Shown here piece after piece: positions 24,995-34,134 of a DNA stretch of 64,000 bases (within the stretch, counting starts at the first letter, position 1; every line of letters starts with the position of its first letter). The translations under genes were made by a program, and so were the position numbers. The DNA is from Leptospirillum sp. (lineage in GTDB: Bacteria > Nitrospirota > Leptospirillia > Leptospirillales > Leptospirillaceae). The notes beneath the pieces are model-generated. The model was not told the origin of the DNA and did no database searches. It worked only from the letters and a program-made list of their open reading frames with translations. The stretch covers positions 124,001-188,000 of the forward strand of contig DAHUYM010000001.1 of the NCBI GenBank assembly GCA_027315205.1, given 5' to 3'.

Positions 24995-26218
24995 TCAGAA
25001 TGTCCTGTTCGGCTTGAAGCGGGGCAACAACGTTCGAAAGGGAAGATTGAGCAAGTTTTTTCCGATGGAACGTGAAAACGAACGATAATCATGAGCGCCC
25101 CGGAGAATGGCCGCATAGAGGGAAAGAACGTGAGGATATTTCTGGACCAAACGGAAATAGACCCCCGGGAATCGATAGATCACGGCCGCAAGTCGCCGGG
25201 CCTGGGCAAAATCACGGAAGAGGTCTTGACGGATCCAGCCGGCATAGGAGAGACTCGCCGCTTTGGGGTGGTTTTCGTGTTTCAGAATCTCGGAAACGGC
25301 TTTTTTCGCCGAAAGGATCGCATAATAGATCCCTTCTCCCAGGAACGGGTCGACAAGACCCCCGGCGTCTCCCAGAAAAAAAAGCCCCGGGATCTTTCCG
25401 TGACGGTCAGACTCCTGGTAGTCCGGCACAAACCACGTCCTCGGCTCTTCCCGGGTGGAAGATCCCTCTGTTCCAGGAAGGATCCTCGATACGAATCCCC
25501 CTAGTACGGCCAGGGGATCTGTCAACGGTTTCGAAAATCCGATCACCCCGATATTCTCTCCAGACCGTGATTTCGGAAACGACCAGCCATAACCGCCGGA
25601 TACGAACCCGAGATCGATCCGTACCAATCCCGGGGATACCGGATTGGAGCCGGAGATATTGATTTCGGAAGAGGGAAAGCTCTTTCCGAGGTGTTTTACC
25701 GAAGAGCGTCTCTGGAAGCGCGGCCGGAATGACCCAGGTTTTTTCGTCCGGTTCAGGAGAGACCTGGAAACCTGGCTCGAAGCACCGTCTGCCGCCAACA
25801 AAAGCGGGGCCGTATAAAGATTTCCACCTTCGGTTGCGATCCTGAAATCCGATCCATCCCATCCGATCTCTTCGACCTGAACACCGGTGACAATGAGCGC
25901 GCCATCCTTTCTGGCCTCCTCCAGAAGGAAATGATCGAATTCCTCCCTTCGGAACTGATAGGCGATGGGCATTCCCATATCCACTTCCACTGGACCATGG
26001 TTGTCGTATGTCAGGCAAACCCCGGTCGTCACCTCGTGAGGAACCGACTGCCATCCGATCGGAAGATAGGGGATCGACCGTGCGGACACTCCGCCCCCGC
26101 ACGTCTTGAATCTCGGGAATTCGGACCTGTCGATGCCAACCACACTTAATCCGGCTTGGGAAAGAAGGCGAGCTCCGGTCGAGCCGGCCGGGCCCAATCC
26201 CACCACGATGGCGTCCAT
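24995..26218 (-). CDS. Geranylgeranyl-reductase-family FAD oxidoreductase
   Basis: The 407-residue flavoprotein has the N-terminal FAD motif VVGLGPAGSTGARLL and the family marker CGGGVSARS, whose Cys-Gly-Gly-Gly is typical of geranylgeranyl reductases. A second FAD-binding segment, FFLGDAGGLVDPFLGEGIYYA, lies near residue 290. Members reduce double bonds of isoprenoid chains in lipids, quinones or chlorophyll. I took the ATG at 26218 directly before the FAD motif; the frame extends to 26248. Downstream is the M50-like protease. A role in quinone side-chain or lipid saturation is possible but not shown. Confidence 0.85.
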   Translation of the reverse strand: MDAIVVGLGPAGSTGARLLSQAGLSVVGIDRSEFPRFKTCGGGVSARSIPYLPIGWQSVPHEVTTGVCLTYDNHGPVEVDMGMPIAYQFRREEFDHFLLEEARKDGALIVTGVQVEEIGWDGSDFRIATEGGNLYTAPLLLAADGASSQVSRSLLNRTKKPGSFRPRFQRRSSVKHLGKSFPSSEINISGSNPVSPGLVRIDLGFVSGGYGWSFPKSRSGENIGVIGFSKPLTDPLAVLGGFVSRILPGTEGSSTREEPRTWFVPDYQESDRHGKIPGLFFLGDAGGLVDPFLGEGIYYAILSAKKAVSEILKHENHPKAASLSYAGWIRQDLFRDFAQARRLAAVIYRFPGVYFRLVQKYPHVLSLYAAILRGAHDYRSFSRSIGKNLLNLPFRTLLPRFKPNRTF

Positions 26219-26290
26219 CTTTCTGGAAGCCGGCATTACCGGAACCATCGGAGATCTAAGGGCAAGCGGGGGACAGAGTACAATGGCACC

Positions 26291-27040
26291 TCACAATGTT
26301 GAGGTCCAGCCGATGTGATGTTGTGTCAAAAAGGCGGAAAGGACCGAAAATGCATTGGAGAATATAAGGACGCCCATCAGGACGAGAAACCCCCCGGAAA
26401 GCTTCGTGATGGCGGGAATCCACCGGGTAATCTGCTTGAAACTACCTATAAAGGTGTTGAACATAAGCGCCGATGCGAAAAACGGAATGGCAAGACCCAT
26501 GGAATACGCGGACAGAAGTTCGACCCCCTTGGATACCGTCCCTTGCGTTCCTGCATAGAAAAGGATCGATCCCAAGATAGGACCGACACAGGGCGTCCAC
26601 CCGGCAGCAAACCCCACCCCGATCAGGAACGTTCCCACAACGGTCGATTTCCGTTGTCCCACCGGAAGCCGGAACTCCCGATTCAAGAATGGCAGCTTCA
26701 ACCATCCGGCTATAAAAAGGCCGAAAAGCACGATGAGAATGCCTCCGACCTTGCGGATCACTTCCTGATAGGTCAGCAGGAACTGGCCCACAAAAGACGC
26801 CGAAGCTCCAAACCCGATGAACAGGGCGGAAAATCCCATAATGAAAATGAGTGAATGCCAAACGGTCGTCTTGCTCACTTCCCGACGGGTCAGTGCTGTG
26901 CGCTTTCCCGTGAGGTCATCGAAAGACAACCCGGTGATGAAAGATATATAGGACGGTACGATCGGAAGAACACACGGGGAAACGAACGAGACAAGACCGG
27001 CGATGAACGACAAAGAAAGGGTGACGGATGAATGTTCCAT
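26291..27040 (-). CDS. ccdA: Cytochrome c biogenesis protein CcdA
   Basis: CcdA carries reducing power across the membrane to periplasmic thioredoxins that keep apocytochrome c haem-binding Cys residues reduced. The 249-residue protein has six hydrophobic helices and the two redox Cys in the family positions: FVSPCVLPIVPSY in helix 1 and AAGWTPCVGPILG in helix 4. It ends the minus-strand set resB-ccsA-tlpA-tlpA-ccdA, matching System II cytochrome c maturation. A gap of 30 bases separates it from the preceding thioredoxin gene. Confidence 0.93.
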   Translation of the reverse strand: MEHSSVTLSLSFIAGLVSFVSPCVLPIVPSYISFITGLSFDDLTGKRTALTRREVSKTTVWHSLIFIMGFSALFIGFGASASFVGQFLLTYQEVIRKVGGILIVLFGLFIAGWLKLPFLNREFRLPVGQRKSTVVGTFLIGVGFAAGWTPCVGPILGSILFYAGTQGTVSKGVELLSAYSMGLAIPFFASALMFNTFIGSFKQITRWIPAITKLSGGFLVLMGVLIFSNAFSVLSAFLTQHHIGWTSTL

Positions 27041-27070
27041 GGGCGAATCAACCCCGATCGCGTTACCCGA

Positions 27071-27592
27071 TCAAATCGGCTTTACCGATTTCAGGATCAG
27101 GTTATGGATGTAATTTCGTTGAAATACGGGATCGGTCCAGTCGACGGCTCCTTCAATCACCCAACGGATACGTCCCTCGGGATCGATAAGAACCGAATCG
27201 GGAAGTCCTTTGACCCCGTAATTGTCCGCGACGGTTCCGAATGGATCTTTCAGGATCCGGTACGTCACATGACGTTGACTGAGAAAGGTCCTGAGATCGC
27301 TGTCTCCCGAGAGGCTTTCCGAGATCCCTAACACGGTGAATTTACCGGGCAGGTGCTTTGAAAACGTCTCCAGTGACGGCATTTCTTTCCGGCAGGGAGA
27401 ACACCATGTCGCCCAGAAGTTCAGGAGAACCCATCGGCCGCGCAGTTGTTCAAGGTGAACGACATTCCCTGATAGGTCGTGCAGGCGGAAATCCGGAGCG
27501 ATTTTCATTGCTGCCATCGCCCCGCTTCCGGAGACCGACCAGAAGGCGAAGGAAACAGCCAGGATGACGACGTGACGGAGGCACCTCTTCAC
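27071..27592 (-). CDS. Periplasmic TlpA/ResA-like thioredoxin
   Basis: The 173-residue protein starts with a signal-peptide-like segment (MKRCLRHVVILAVSFAF to about residue 27). A thioredoxin fold of the TlpA/ResA type follows, with the active site FWATWCSPC near residue 65 and a cis-Pro region before VLIDPEGRIRW. Such proteins reduce disulfides in apocytochrome c and take electrons from CcdA, which follows 30 bases downstream. The start is GTG. It is preceded after ten bases by a second TlpA-like gene with a different CxxC (Lys-Pro), so the two probably have separate partners. Confidence 0.88.
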   Translation of the reverse strand: MKRCLRHVVILAVSFAFWSVSGSGAMAAMKIAPDFRLHDLSGNVVHLEQLRGRWVLLNFWATWCSPCRKEMPSLETFSKHLPGKFTVLGISESLSGDSDLRTFLSQRHVTYRILKDPFGTVADNYGVKGLPDSVLIDPEGRIRWVIEGAVDWTDPVFQRNYIHNLILKSVKPI

Positions 27593-27602
27593 AAATGAGG
27601 CC

Positions 27603-28205
27603 CTAGTATCCCCCTGCCTCCGGTTCCTTGGCCTTTTGGGCGAGGTAGTCCTTCGGCGTCAGGGGACCTTTTTGAAGCAGGGAAAGGATGAGTTCGAGAT
27701 TCCTCTTAACGATCCAGTTTCGTGGACCGATCACATGCTCGGCAACGACACCATTCTGGTCGAGGACAAACGTTTCAGGCACACCGGTGATCTTGTACTG
27801 GTGATCAAGACGATTCAGGGGGTCGAGTGGTATCGTGAATTGAATATTGTGGGACTGAAGGAATGGCTTGACCTGACCGGCATAGAACATGTTGTTCTCG
27901 TTGACGGCGATCAGTTCGAACCTGTCGCCGGCCTGTTTCTTCAATCCTTCGTACATCATCTCCATCGAAGGCATTTCCTGCTTGCACGGCTTGCACCAGG
28001 TAGCCCAGAAATTCAGCATCACAACCTTTCCCCGAAAGTCGGACAACCGGAGAACCGTTCCATCGACCGTCTTCAGGGTGAAGTTCGGTGCCGTCATGCC
28101 TACCCGGACCGGAGCAAAGCGGTACGTCACCACGAGATAGCTTACGACTACGATAAAAACGGCCGCACCGGCAAAGTACGGCCAGTTTTTCTTAACCATC
28201 GACAT
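27603..28205 (-). CDS. Membrane-anchored TlpA/ResA-like thioredoxin
   Basis: This 200-residue protein has a single N-terminal membrane anchor (about residues 8-26) rather than a cleaved signal. Its TlpA-like thioredoxin domain has the active site FWATWCKPCKQEMP near residue 75 and the TlpA-typical VNENNMF insertion. It lies ten bases after the ccsA stop, fitting the CcsX/ResA role of delivering electrons to apocytochrome c at the ResB-CcsA synthase. The tail after about residue 180 is charged and likely disordered. Confidence 0.88.
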   Translation of the reverse strand: MSMVKKNWPYFAGAAVFIVVVSYLVVTYRFAPVRVGMTAPNFTLKTVDGTVLRLSDFRGKVVMLNFWATWCKPCKQEMPSMEMMYEGLKKQAGDRFELIAVNENNMFYAGQVKPFLQSHNIQFTIPLDPLNRLDHQYKITGVPETFVLDQNGVVAEHVIGPRNWIVKRNLELILSLLQKGPLTPKDYLAQKAKEPEAGGY

Positions 28206-28214
28206 CAGGAAACC

Positions 28215-29066
28215 TTAAGCAGCATATGCGTGAAGCCCAGGGATGATAAAGCTCACACCCCAATAGAGAAAAATGACCGAAGCAAACCCTCCGATTGAGA
28301 ACCAAGCATTTGGGGTTCCTTTGAGTCCGCGGGTCATGCGGGCATGGAGATAAGCCGCATAGACGAACCACGTAATCAAGGACCATGTCTCCTTGGGATC
28401 CCAGGACCAGTATCCTCCCCAGGCCTCATAGGCCCACATGGCGCCAAAAATAACACCCAGCGTCAGCAGGGGGAACCCGACCATCACGGCTTTGTATGTC
28501 ATGTCGTCCAAGGTATCCGTATTGGGAAACTCTTTAAGTATCCATCCCGTGGAACCACGCGATTCCGAGCGCTTTTTAAGAAGGTAGATCACAGCCAGCG
28601 AAGCGGAAATCCCAAACGCCGCATAGGACATGAACATCGTAAACACATGAATTTTCAGCCAATAGGAGTTGAGGGCGGGATTCAAGGGTTCGACCATCTG
28701 GTAACGGTAAGGAAGCAGCTTTGCCGCCCCGACCGCGAACATAACGAGCGTCAGGACGAACGCTCCTGCAACTCGAACCTTGTACTTCATTTCCATGACC
28801 ATATAGCCCAGGATCGATGCCCATGAAAACAAAAACAGTGTTTCGTAAAGATTCGACCACGGGGCGTGGTGGTCCGCGATCCCCCGCCCTACCAGGGCGG
28901 CGGTATTCACAACCCACCCGGAGAAGGTGACCGTGGACGCCATTTGCCCCATTTCCTTCTTTTTCGAGATGAGAAAGAGAAAATACAGGATCGTGGCCGC
29001 CAGATAGAGGGCGATGACCGTGTTATACAGCAGGAAGGACGAACCGATCGAATTGATGATCGACAT
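28215..29066 (-). CDS. ccsA: Cytochrome c synthase subunit CcsA/ResC
   Basis: CcsA exports haem and, with ResB, attaches it to apocytochrome c. The 283-residue protein has about eight hydrophobic helices. It carries the Trp-rich haem-handling motif WGGYWSWDPKETW near residue 222 and flanking His residues, including DHHAPWSNLYE in the second loop and a late LHARM. GGGAG five bases before the ATG supports the start. It sits between resB and a tlpA-like gene, the canonical System II order. Confidence 0.92.
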   Translation of the reverse strand: MSIINSIGSSFLLYNTVIALYLAATILYFLFLISKKKEMGQMASTVTFSGWVVNTAALVGRGIADHHAPWSNLYETLFLFSWASILGYMVMEMKYKVRVAGAFVLTLVMFAVGAAKLLPYRYQMVEPLNPALNSYWLKIHVFTMFMSYAAFGISASLAVIYLLKKRSESRGSTGWILKEFPNTDTLDDMTYKAVMVGFPLLTLGVIFGAMWAYEAWGGYWSWDPKETWSLITWFVYAAYLHARMTRGLKGTPNAWFSIGGFASVIFLYWGVSFIIPGLHAYAA

Positions 29067-29155
29067 TTCTACTCCCTTCTCGAGCGACGGGTAACTCCCG
29101 ATCTCCGAAAATATCGAGATATGAATGCAGTCGTTGGCTTAATTGTCGGACGAAC

Positions 29156-30706
29156 TCACGCTTCCCGAGGCACGTTGGAAGCCGGTGCGGTCGATGGATT
29201 CTCCCGTTTTTGGAGATTCGCATGCCGCGCATTTTCGATTTCCTGGACAATGTACCGGAATTCCTTTTCAAAACCAGTCCTGTCCTTGTTCCCGAACCCC
29301 CCCAGGGCGAACTGGACGGAACCGGCATGTTCCTTGAAACGGACCCAGATCTTCCTGTGGTACACATAGGAAGACAGGAAAAGCCCACCTACCAGGAGAA
29401 ACGATCCCGCCCAAACAATCATGACTCCCGGATCCTTGGCGACCTCGAGCCCCGTATACATCGGGGCCTCGTATCCCGCGAAGACAAAGAAATACGGGAG
29501 AGACTTCATCACCTGGATCTGGGGGAAATTATAGAAAAACCAAGGCTCCCCGATCTCTTTTCCGTTCTGGTAGATCGCCATCTGAATAGCGGGGTTGGCT
29601 GATTTTTCAGATTTACTATAAACCGAGTTGGTTTTTGGATCAAAGGCAAAATCCGAAACATAGCGGATGACCTTGATGGAAACGTCACTCTTGGGAACCG
29701 CCGCCATCTGGTTCCAGTTGAGCATGACCTGTCCCAGAAATTGCCGTTTTTCCCTGTTGACGACCAGAATCTTCGCTGTCTTCAGCCTGTCGAACGCCTC
29801 TCCGAAACTGGCCTGATAAAACCTGAGCCCGTCATATTCGAGGGGATGGTTCACGCTGATGACCTTATGGGTGACGACCTTCCCTTCCTTCAGAACATCG
29901 AGGTCGCTAAAGTAACCCTTCACCATACCGTTGGGATAATGGTTGATCCAGAACTTGTTTACCCTGAGGCTGAAGTTGCCCTGAGGAACGAACGTCGTAG
30001 AATGCACAAAGAATGTTCCGAAGAGCCGGAAACCGATAAGGCTCCCGATCAAGCCTCCACCAAGGATGACGATGACGGAGAGATGGGCAACATGGGATCC
30101 GATACGCCCGATGACACCTTTTTGGCCGAACACGACCGACTCCCCTCCGTCGTGGGCTTCGGAAACGCGATACCGTTTCCTTGAAAGGACCGACTTTACA
30201 TAAGAGACCGGACCATCGGGAAACGCATCTTTCGGGATGGAGAGTTCCTGGTACCCTTTCTGTTTCTTGAGAAACTCGCGACTGACATTGACCCTTTCCC
30301 GAAACATGGATTTGACGGTGATGGGGAAACGATTGTAAACGCAGGACAACGCGTTGATGCAGAGAAGAGAAAGAAAGGAAACGTAATACCAACTGTGATA
30401 GATGTCGTCGACTTTCAGACGAACGATCCAGCCACCCCATTGGTTCCCATATTTCTCCAGGTAAAACGAGGCTTCGCGGCCCTGGTCGATAAATGTCCCG
30501 AAGATCGTCAGGAATGCGAGAATGAGGAAAAGGGAAATGGCTAAACGCAGGGACGACAGAATGGACAACAAACGGCTTCCCCTCAGGGTCCACCTTTTTT
30601 TGTCCGATCCGCCCTCTTTGGCAGAGGAGGATTTCAGCTCAAAATAACCCACCGCACCGGTAAGCTCGATGGTCTGCTGTTCTTCTGGGGTAAGCCCACC
30701 GGGCAT
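29156..30706 (-). CDS. resB: Cytochrome c synthase subunit ResB (Ccs1)
   Basis: ResB holds apocytochrome c for ligation by CcsA. The protein has 516 residues from the ATG at 30706, which has GGAGG seven bases upstream; frame above it to 30751 lacks this. It shows the ResB layout: membrane helices at about residues 45-70, 105-125 and 190-210, a long periplasmic domain with the family segment INHYPNGMVKGYFSDL and VNHPLEYDGLRFYQASFG, and a final helix near residue 440. The poorly conserved N-terminal cytoplasmic extension and acidic/basic tail are extra. It is first in its operon, behind a good promoter. Confidence 0.92.
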   Translation of the reverse strand: MPGGLTPEEQQTIELTGAVGYFELKSSSAKEGGSDKKRWTLRGSRLLSILSSLRLAISLFLILAFLTIFGTFIDQGREASFYLEKYGNQWGGWIVRLKVDDIYHSWYYVSFLSLLCINALSCVYNRFPITVKSMFRERVNVSREFLKKQKGYQELSIPKDAFPDGPVSYVKSVLSRKRYRVSEAHDGGESVVFGQKGVIGRIGSHVAHLSVIVILGGGLIGSLIGFRLFGTFFVHSTTFVPQGNFSLRVNKFWINHYPNGMVKGYFSDLDVLKEGKVVTHKVISVNHPLEYDGLRFYQASFGEAFDRLKTAKILVVNREKRQFLGQVMLNWNQMAAVPKSDVSIKVIRYVSDFAFDPKTNSVYSKSEKSANPAIQMAIYQNGKEIGEPWFFYNFPQIQVMKSLPYFFVFAGYEAPMYTGLEVAKDPGVMIVWAGSFLLVGGLFLSSYVYHRKIWVRFKEHAGSVQFALGGFGNKDRTGFEKEFRYIVQEIENARHANLQKRENPSTAPASNVPREA

Positions 30707-30777
30707 TGACTGACCTCCACGCGTAGAACAGCCTTTTTGGCCGTCCTTCATGGTAATTGGAATTTAAGGTTCCATGT

Positions 30778-30806
30778 ACTCTAGAACATCCACCGGGCGT
30801 GGTCAA
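30778..30806 (-). promoter_or_regulatory. Promoter for the cytochrome c maturation operon
   Basis: On the minus strand TTGACC (30806-30801) and TAGAGT (30783-30778) are 17 bases apart. The expected start, near 30771, gives a leader of roughly 65 bases to the resB ATG at 30706. The -35 matches five of six consensus bases and the -10 four of six. Confidence 0.5.
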
Positions 30807-30902
30807 GGCAGGCGCTCCGGACGTGAGGAATTGCGCGGTTCTCCGCTTGCCATAAATGACTGGACCTACGCAAGCCCGCCGGGGTAGAAGGTTCTGATCT
30901 TC

Positions 30903-32528
30903 TTACGGCAGATGCCCGGCAATAAGATATTTAAGGGTATTGTCGTTAAAGGTCAGTCCTCCCCCGATCAGTGGGGAAGCGACCGACTGGTTGAATGCAT
31001 TGTAGTACCCGGCATTGATCCAGATATGGTTCAGGATGGTATAGGTCAGGAAGATGCGGGAATACGGATTGGGGGTGACGGGATTGTAGCTACCGATGTT
31101 ATACAAGGTGAATGTGAACGTCAGGTTTTTCGTAAGAAAGACATCGGTGCCGACACCGAAACTGTTCTGGATCAGACCGGCCCGGATATCGAAATTGTCG
31201 AACCTTTGTCCGAATTCGACACTGAACTGTATCGCCGAATTCGACTGCGTGACTTGGGACGGACCCGGAACATACTGGCCGTTGACCAACGTATAAGGAA
31301 CGGTTTGCGAATAATTCCCCGCCTGTGAAGATACAACCTGAATCCGGTAGAACTTGTCCGCCCTGGGATACAAGTCGAGATCGAAGAAACCGTCTGCCGT
31401 GGCGGATCTTGTATAATAAAAGCCCCTCATCCAGACATTCAGAACCATCCGATCCGCTTTATTTGTCGCACCGGACAGCTTCTTCAGCGTTTTATTGAGG
31501 TTGTTATAAACTTCCGGATCGTTCACGAGTTTGCCGATCGTCCCCTGTCCGGAATCAATCTTCGCCAGAATACTGTTCAAATGACCTGCTGCAGAATTTA
31601 CCTTGTTATAAAGATCCTGATTGTTCACGAGCTGGCCGATCGTTCCGACACCCGTGTCGATCTTGTTAGCGATGGAGTCGATCCGGTTCAGGATATCCGG
31701 AGACTTGTCCTTCAGATTTTTTGTAAAATCCCTGAGGTTATCCGTCAGCGCGGCGAGGTTGTCGAGGGTCTTCTTCAAGTCCTCTTTTCCTTTTTCCGTT
31801 CCGACCGCTCCCCGAAGGGATCCGGTGATGGCCTTGATATCGTCTGCTATCTTGTTGAGCTTACGGATCAGGCGATTGACGCTGACGGTCTCACCTCGAT
31901 TTTCAAGCGTGGCATTAGGAGCGACGAATCCTCCGGATTGCGTTGGGGGGTTCGTCGGTGGAAGCGCAAGAGCCGGTGAGGACACGGGAACTTCAGATCC
32001 GGATCCCGATGAGGCCGGAACCGGTGAAGATGGTGCCGATGTTCCGGGAGTCGAGTTCGCAGGGGGGGGTGGAACAGGATCCGCCCACGCCGGAGTCGGA
32101 AGCCAATCGGTCAAAAAACCGAGATCTGTCCCACGGTCCTGTTTTTTCTTCAGAAGAAACCCGGTCTTCCGGAACGGAGCCCCGGACGTTCCCGGAACCA
32201 GCTCGATATAGATATTTCCCAGAAAGCCATTCGAATAGATGATCGGGTGCACGTCTTCCGGTATCCTGAGCCCGCTGAAAATCGTTATTTCCACATGCGC
32301 CATACCGTTGGGCGTCAGGGTGATATTCGTGACTTCACCCACCTTGACGCCGGCGATATTGACGGTTGTCCCTTTCTCAAGGCCGTCGACCGATTTGAAA
32401 TCGGCGTAAATACGGTAACTGCCTTTGGGCTGGATGTGGTAGTGACCAAAGCGGAGCGTTAAGAGAACCGCCGACACCACCGCCACGACGATGAACACTC
32501 CGAGCCGTGCTTCCGTCGTCCATTTCAT
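30903..32528 (-). CDS. MCE (MlaD-like) lipid-transport protein with C-terminal beta-barrel-like domain
   Basis: The 541-residue protein has an N-terminal membrane anchor (about 8-28) and one MCE domain (about 38-120, with the VNIAGVKVGEV hallmark). A Pro/Ser/Gly-rich linker (about 150-205) and a long helical region (about 215-365) with repeated GQGTIGKLVND-type units follow. The last about 170 residues are rich in amphipathic strands and aromatics (IRAGLIQNSFGVGTDVFL, YYNAFNQS). This fits a trans-envelope tunnel that ends in or at the outer membrane. It follows mlaE and mlaF, giving a complete importer/exporter without MlaC or MlaA. The barrel is inferred from residue pattern only. Confidence 0.82.
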   Translation of the reverse strand: MKWTTEARLGVFIVVAVVSAVLLTLRFGHYHIQPKGSYRIYADFKSVDGLEKGTTVNIAGVKVGEVTNITLTPNGMAHVEITIFSGLRIPEDVHPIIYSNGFLGNIYIELVPGTSGAPFRKTGFLLKKKQDRGTDLGFLTDWLPTPAWADPVPPPPANSTPGTSAPSSPVPASSGSGSEVPVSSPALALPPTNPPTQSGGFVAPNATLENRGETVSVNRLIRKLNKIADDIKAITGSLRGAVGTEKGKEDLKKTLDNLAALTDNLRDFTKNLKDKSPDILNRIDSIANKIDTGVGTIGQLVNNQDLYNKVNSAAGHLNSILAKIDSGQGTIGKLVNDPEVYNNLNKTLKKLSGATNKADRMVLNVWMRGFYYTRSATADGFFDLDLYPRADKFYRIQVVSSQAGNYSQTVPYTLVNGQYVPGPSQVTQSNSAIQFSVEFGQRFDNFDIRAGLIQNSFGVGTDVFLTKNLTFTFTLYNIGSYNPVTPNPYSRIFLTYTILNHIWINAGYYNAFNQSVASPLIGGGLTFNDNTLKYLIAGHLP

Positions 32529-32582
32529 ATGCGATCCATACCCGCCCACGACCCCCTTGTTCGAGTTGTCTGGCCCATGACC

Positions 32583-33353
32583 TTACAAAGGCGAAATCGG
32601 GCCAAGTGTTTCACCCCGGATGAATTGCCTGAGGACCGGATCGTCCGTCGACATGAGTTCGTCAGGCGTGCCACAGAACCGGATTTCTCCCCCATAAAGG
32701 AAAAGAATCCGATCAGCGATCCGTGTCGCACTTTTCATGTCGTGGGTGATCACAACGCTCGTAACCCCCAGTTCGTCCTGCATCTTCAAGATCAATTCAT
32801 CGATGGCCGAAGCCAAAACCGGATCGAGACCCGTTGTCGGCTCATCATACAGGAGGATTTCAGGAGAAAGGGCAATCGCACGTGCGATACCGACTCTCTT
32901 TTTCATGCCCCCGGACATTTCCGAGGGATATTTTCCCTCGACTCCCTTCAAGCCCACCGTGAGAAGTTTCTCACGGGCCCTGTCCCGGATTTCCCGGTCG
33001 GGAAGACCGGTATGCATCCGGAGGGCAAAGGCAACATTGTCGAGAACCGTCATCGAATCGAACAGGGCCGCTTCCTGGAAGACCATGCCCATCATTCTTC
33101 GGATTTCATAGAGTTCCGCCGTATTAAGATTCATGATCGGCGTCCCTTTGATCCGGACCTCACCTTTATCCGAAACCAAAAGGCGGATGATGTGTTTCAA
33201 AAGGACCGATTTCCCCTGCCCTGATCCTCCGATGACGACGAACGTCTCTCCGGAGTTGACCGAAAAGCTCACTCCTTTCAGCACAGTCTGGTTCCCGAAG
33301 GATTTCCAGAGGTTTTCTACCTGGATGGGAAGGATTCCCGTACCGTTCGGCAA
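32583..33353 (-). CDS. mlaF: ABC transporter ATPase of Mla type
   Basis: MlaF-type ATPases drive phospholipid movement with the MlaE permease. The 256-residue protein has Walker A GGSGQGKS near residue 43, ABC signature SGGMKKRVGIARA near 145, and Walker B LLYDEPTTGLDP with the following Asp. The Lys-Arg-rich signature and the FQEAALFDSMTV Q-loop segment are typical of MlaF rather than other ABC ATPases. It is ten bases after mlaE and precedes the MCE gene. MlaB, the usual STAS partner, is not seen nearby. Confidence 0.92.
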   Translation of the reverse strand: MPNGTGILPIQVENLWKSFGNQTVLKGVSFSVNSGETFVVIGGSGQGKSVLLKHIIRLLVSDKGEVRIKGTPIMNLNTAELYEIRRMMGMVFQEAALFDSMTVLDNVAFALRMHTGLPDREIRDRAREKLLTVGLKGVEGKYPSEMSGGMKKRVGIARAIALSPEILLYDEPTTGLDPVLASAIDELILKMQDELGVTSVVITHDMKSATRIADRILFLYGGEIRFCGTPDELMSTDDPVLRQFIRGETLGPISPL

Positions 33354-33363
33354 AAGTCGACCT

Positions 33364-34131
33364 TCAAAAAAGCCATGCCGTAAGGAAATAATCGACGACC
33401 AAAATGGCCATCGACGAGCTCACTACGGCAATCGTGACCGATTTTCCCACTCCTGCCGCCCCACCCTTCGAGTGGTAACCCATATAGCAGGAAAGAAGGG
33501 AAAGTATTGTCCCAAAAACGCATGCCTTGACCAAACCTGAAAAAAAATCGTGAAGGTCAACATAACGAGTGATGCTTCTCATATAGACAGTGGACGGCAT
33601 TCCGAGCAAAACGACCGATACGAAATATCCTCCCGCAATACCCACGAGATCGGCCAAAACCGTGAGGAACGGGAGTGCTAAAAATCCCGCATAGAGTCGA
33701 GGGGTCATCAGGTAGACCACGGGATTCACCGCGAGAGACTCAAGGGCGTCGATCTGTTCGGTCACCCGCATGCTTCCCAATTCCGCAGCCATGGCCGAAC
33801 CTGAACGACCGGTCACCATCAGTCCGGTAATGACGGGTCCAAGCTCACGGGTCAGGGACAGGGATACGACGGCTCCCACGAGACTTTCGGCGTTGAATTT
33901 CCGGAACCCGATCCAGGCCTGGAGGGCCAGAACCATTCCTGTGAAAAAGGCGGTCACTAGAACGACAAGGGACGAATCGGCCCCAACCCGAACCAGTTGG
34001 ACAATAAGATTGACCCATCGGAAAGCGGGCCGGAAGACCCCCCCCAGGGCAACCAAACCCGCGATACAGACGGACCCGACCTTCTCAAAAATACTTAGAA
34101 ATCGTCGGCCCACCCAAGCAAAGAGGGACAT
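33364..34131 (-). CDS. mlaE: ABC transporter permease of Mla type
   Basis: MlaE is the membrane permease of the MCE lipid-transport system. The 255-residue protein has five to six hydrophobic helices and the family-specific segments ELGPVITGLMVTGRSGSAMAA in the centre and TEQIDALESLAVNP after it. The segment DFFSGLVKACVFG and GVGKSVTIAVV near the C-terminus complete the MlaE/TGD1 pattern. alr lies three bases upstream and mlaF ten bases downstream, so all are probably one transcript. Confidence 0.93.
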   Translation of the reverse strand: MSLFAWVGRRFLSIFEKVGSVCIAGLVALGGVFRPAFRWVNLIVQLVRVGADSSLVVLVTAFFTGMVLALQAWIGFRKFNAESLVGAVVSLSLTRELGPVITGLMVTGRSGSAMAAELGSMRVTEQIDALESLAVNPVVYLMTPRLYAGFLALPFLTVLADLVGIAGGYFVSVVLLGMPSTVYMRSITRYVDLHDFFSGLVKACVFGTILSLLSCYMGYHSKGGAAGVGKSVTIAVVSSSMAILVVDYFLTAWLF

Positions 34132-34134
34132 CGG

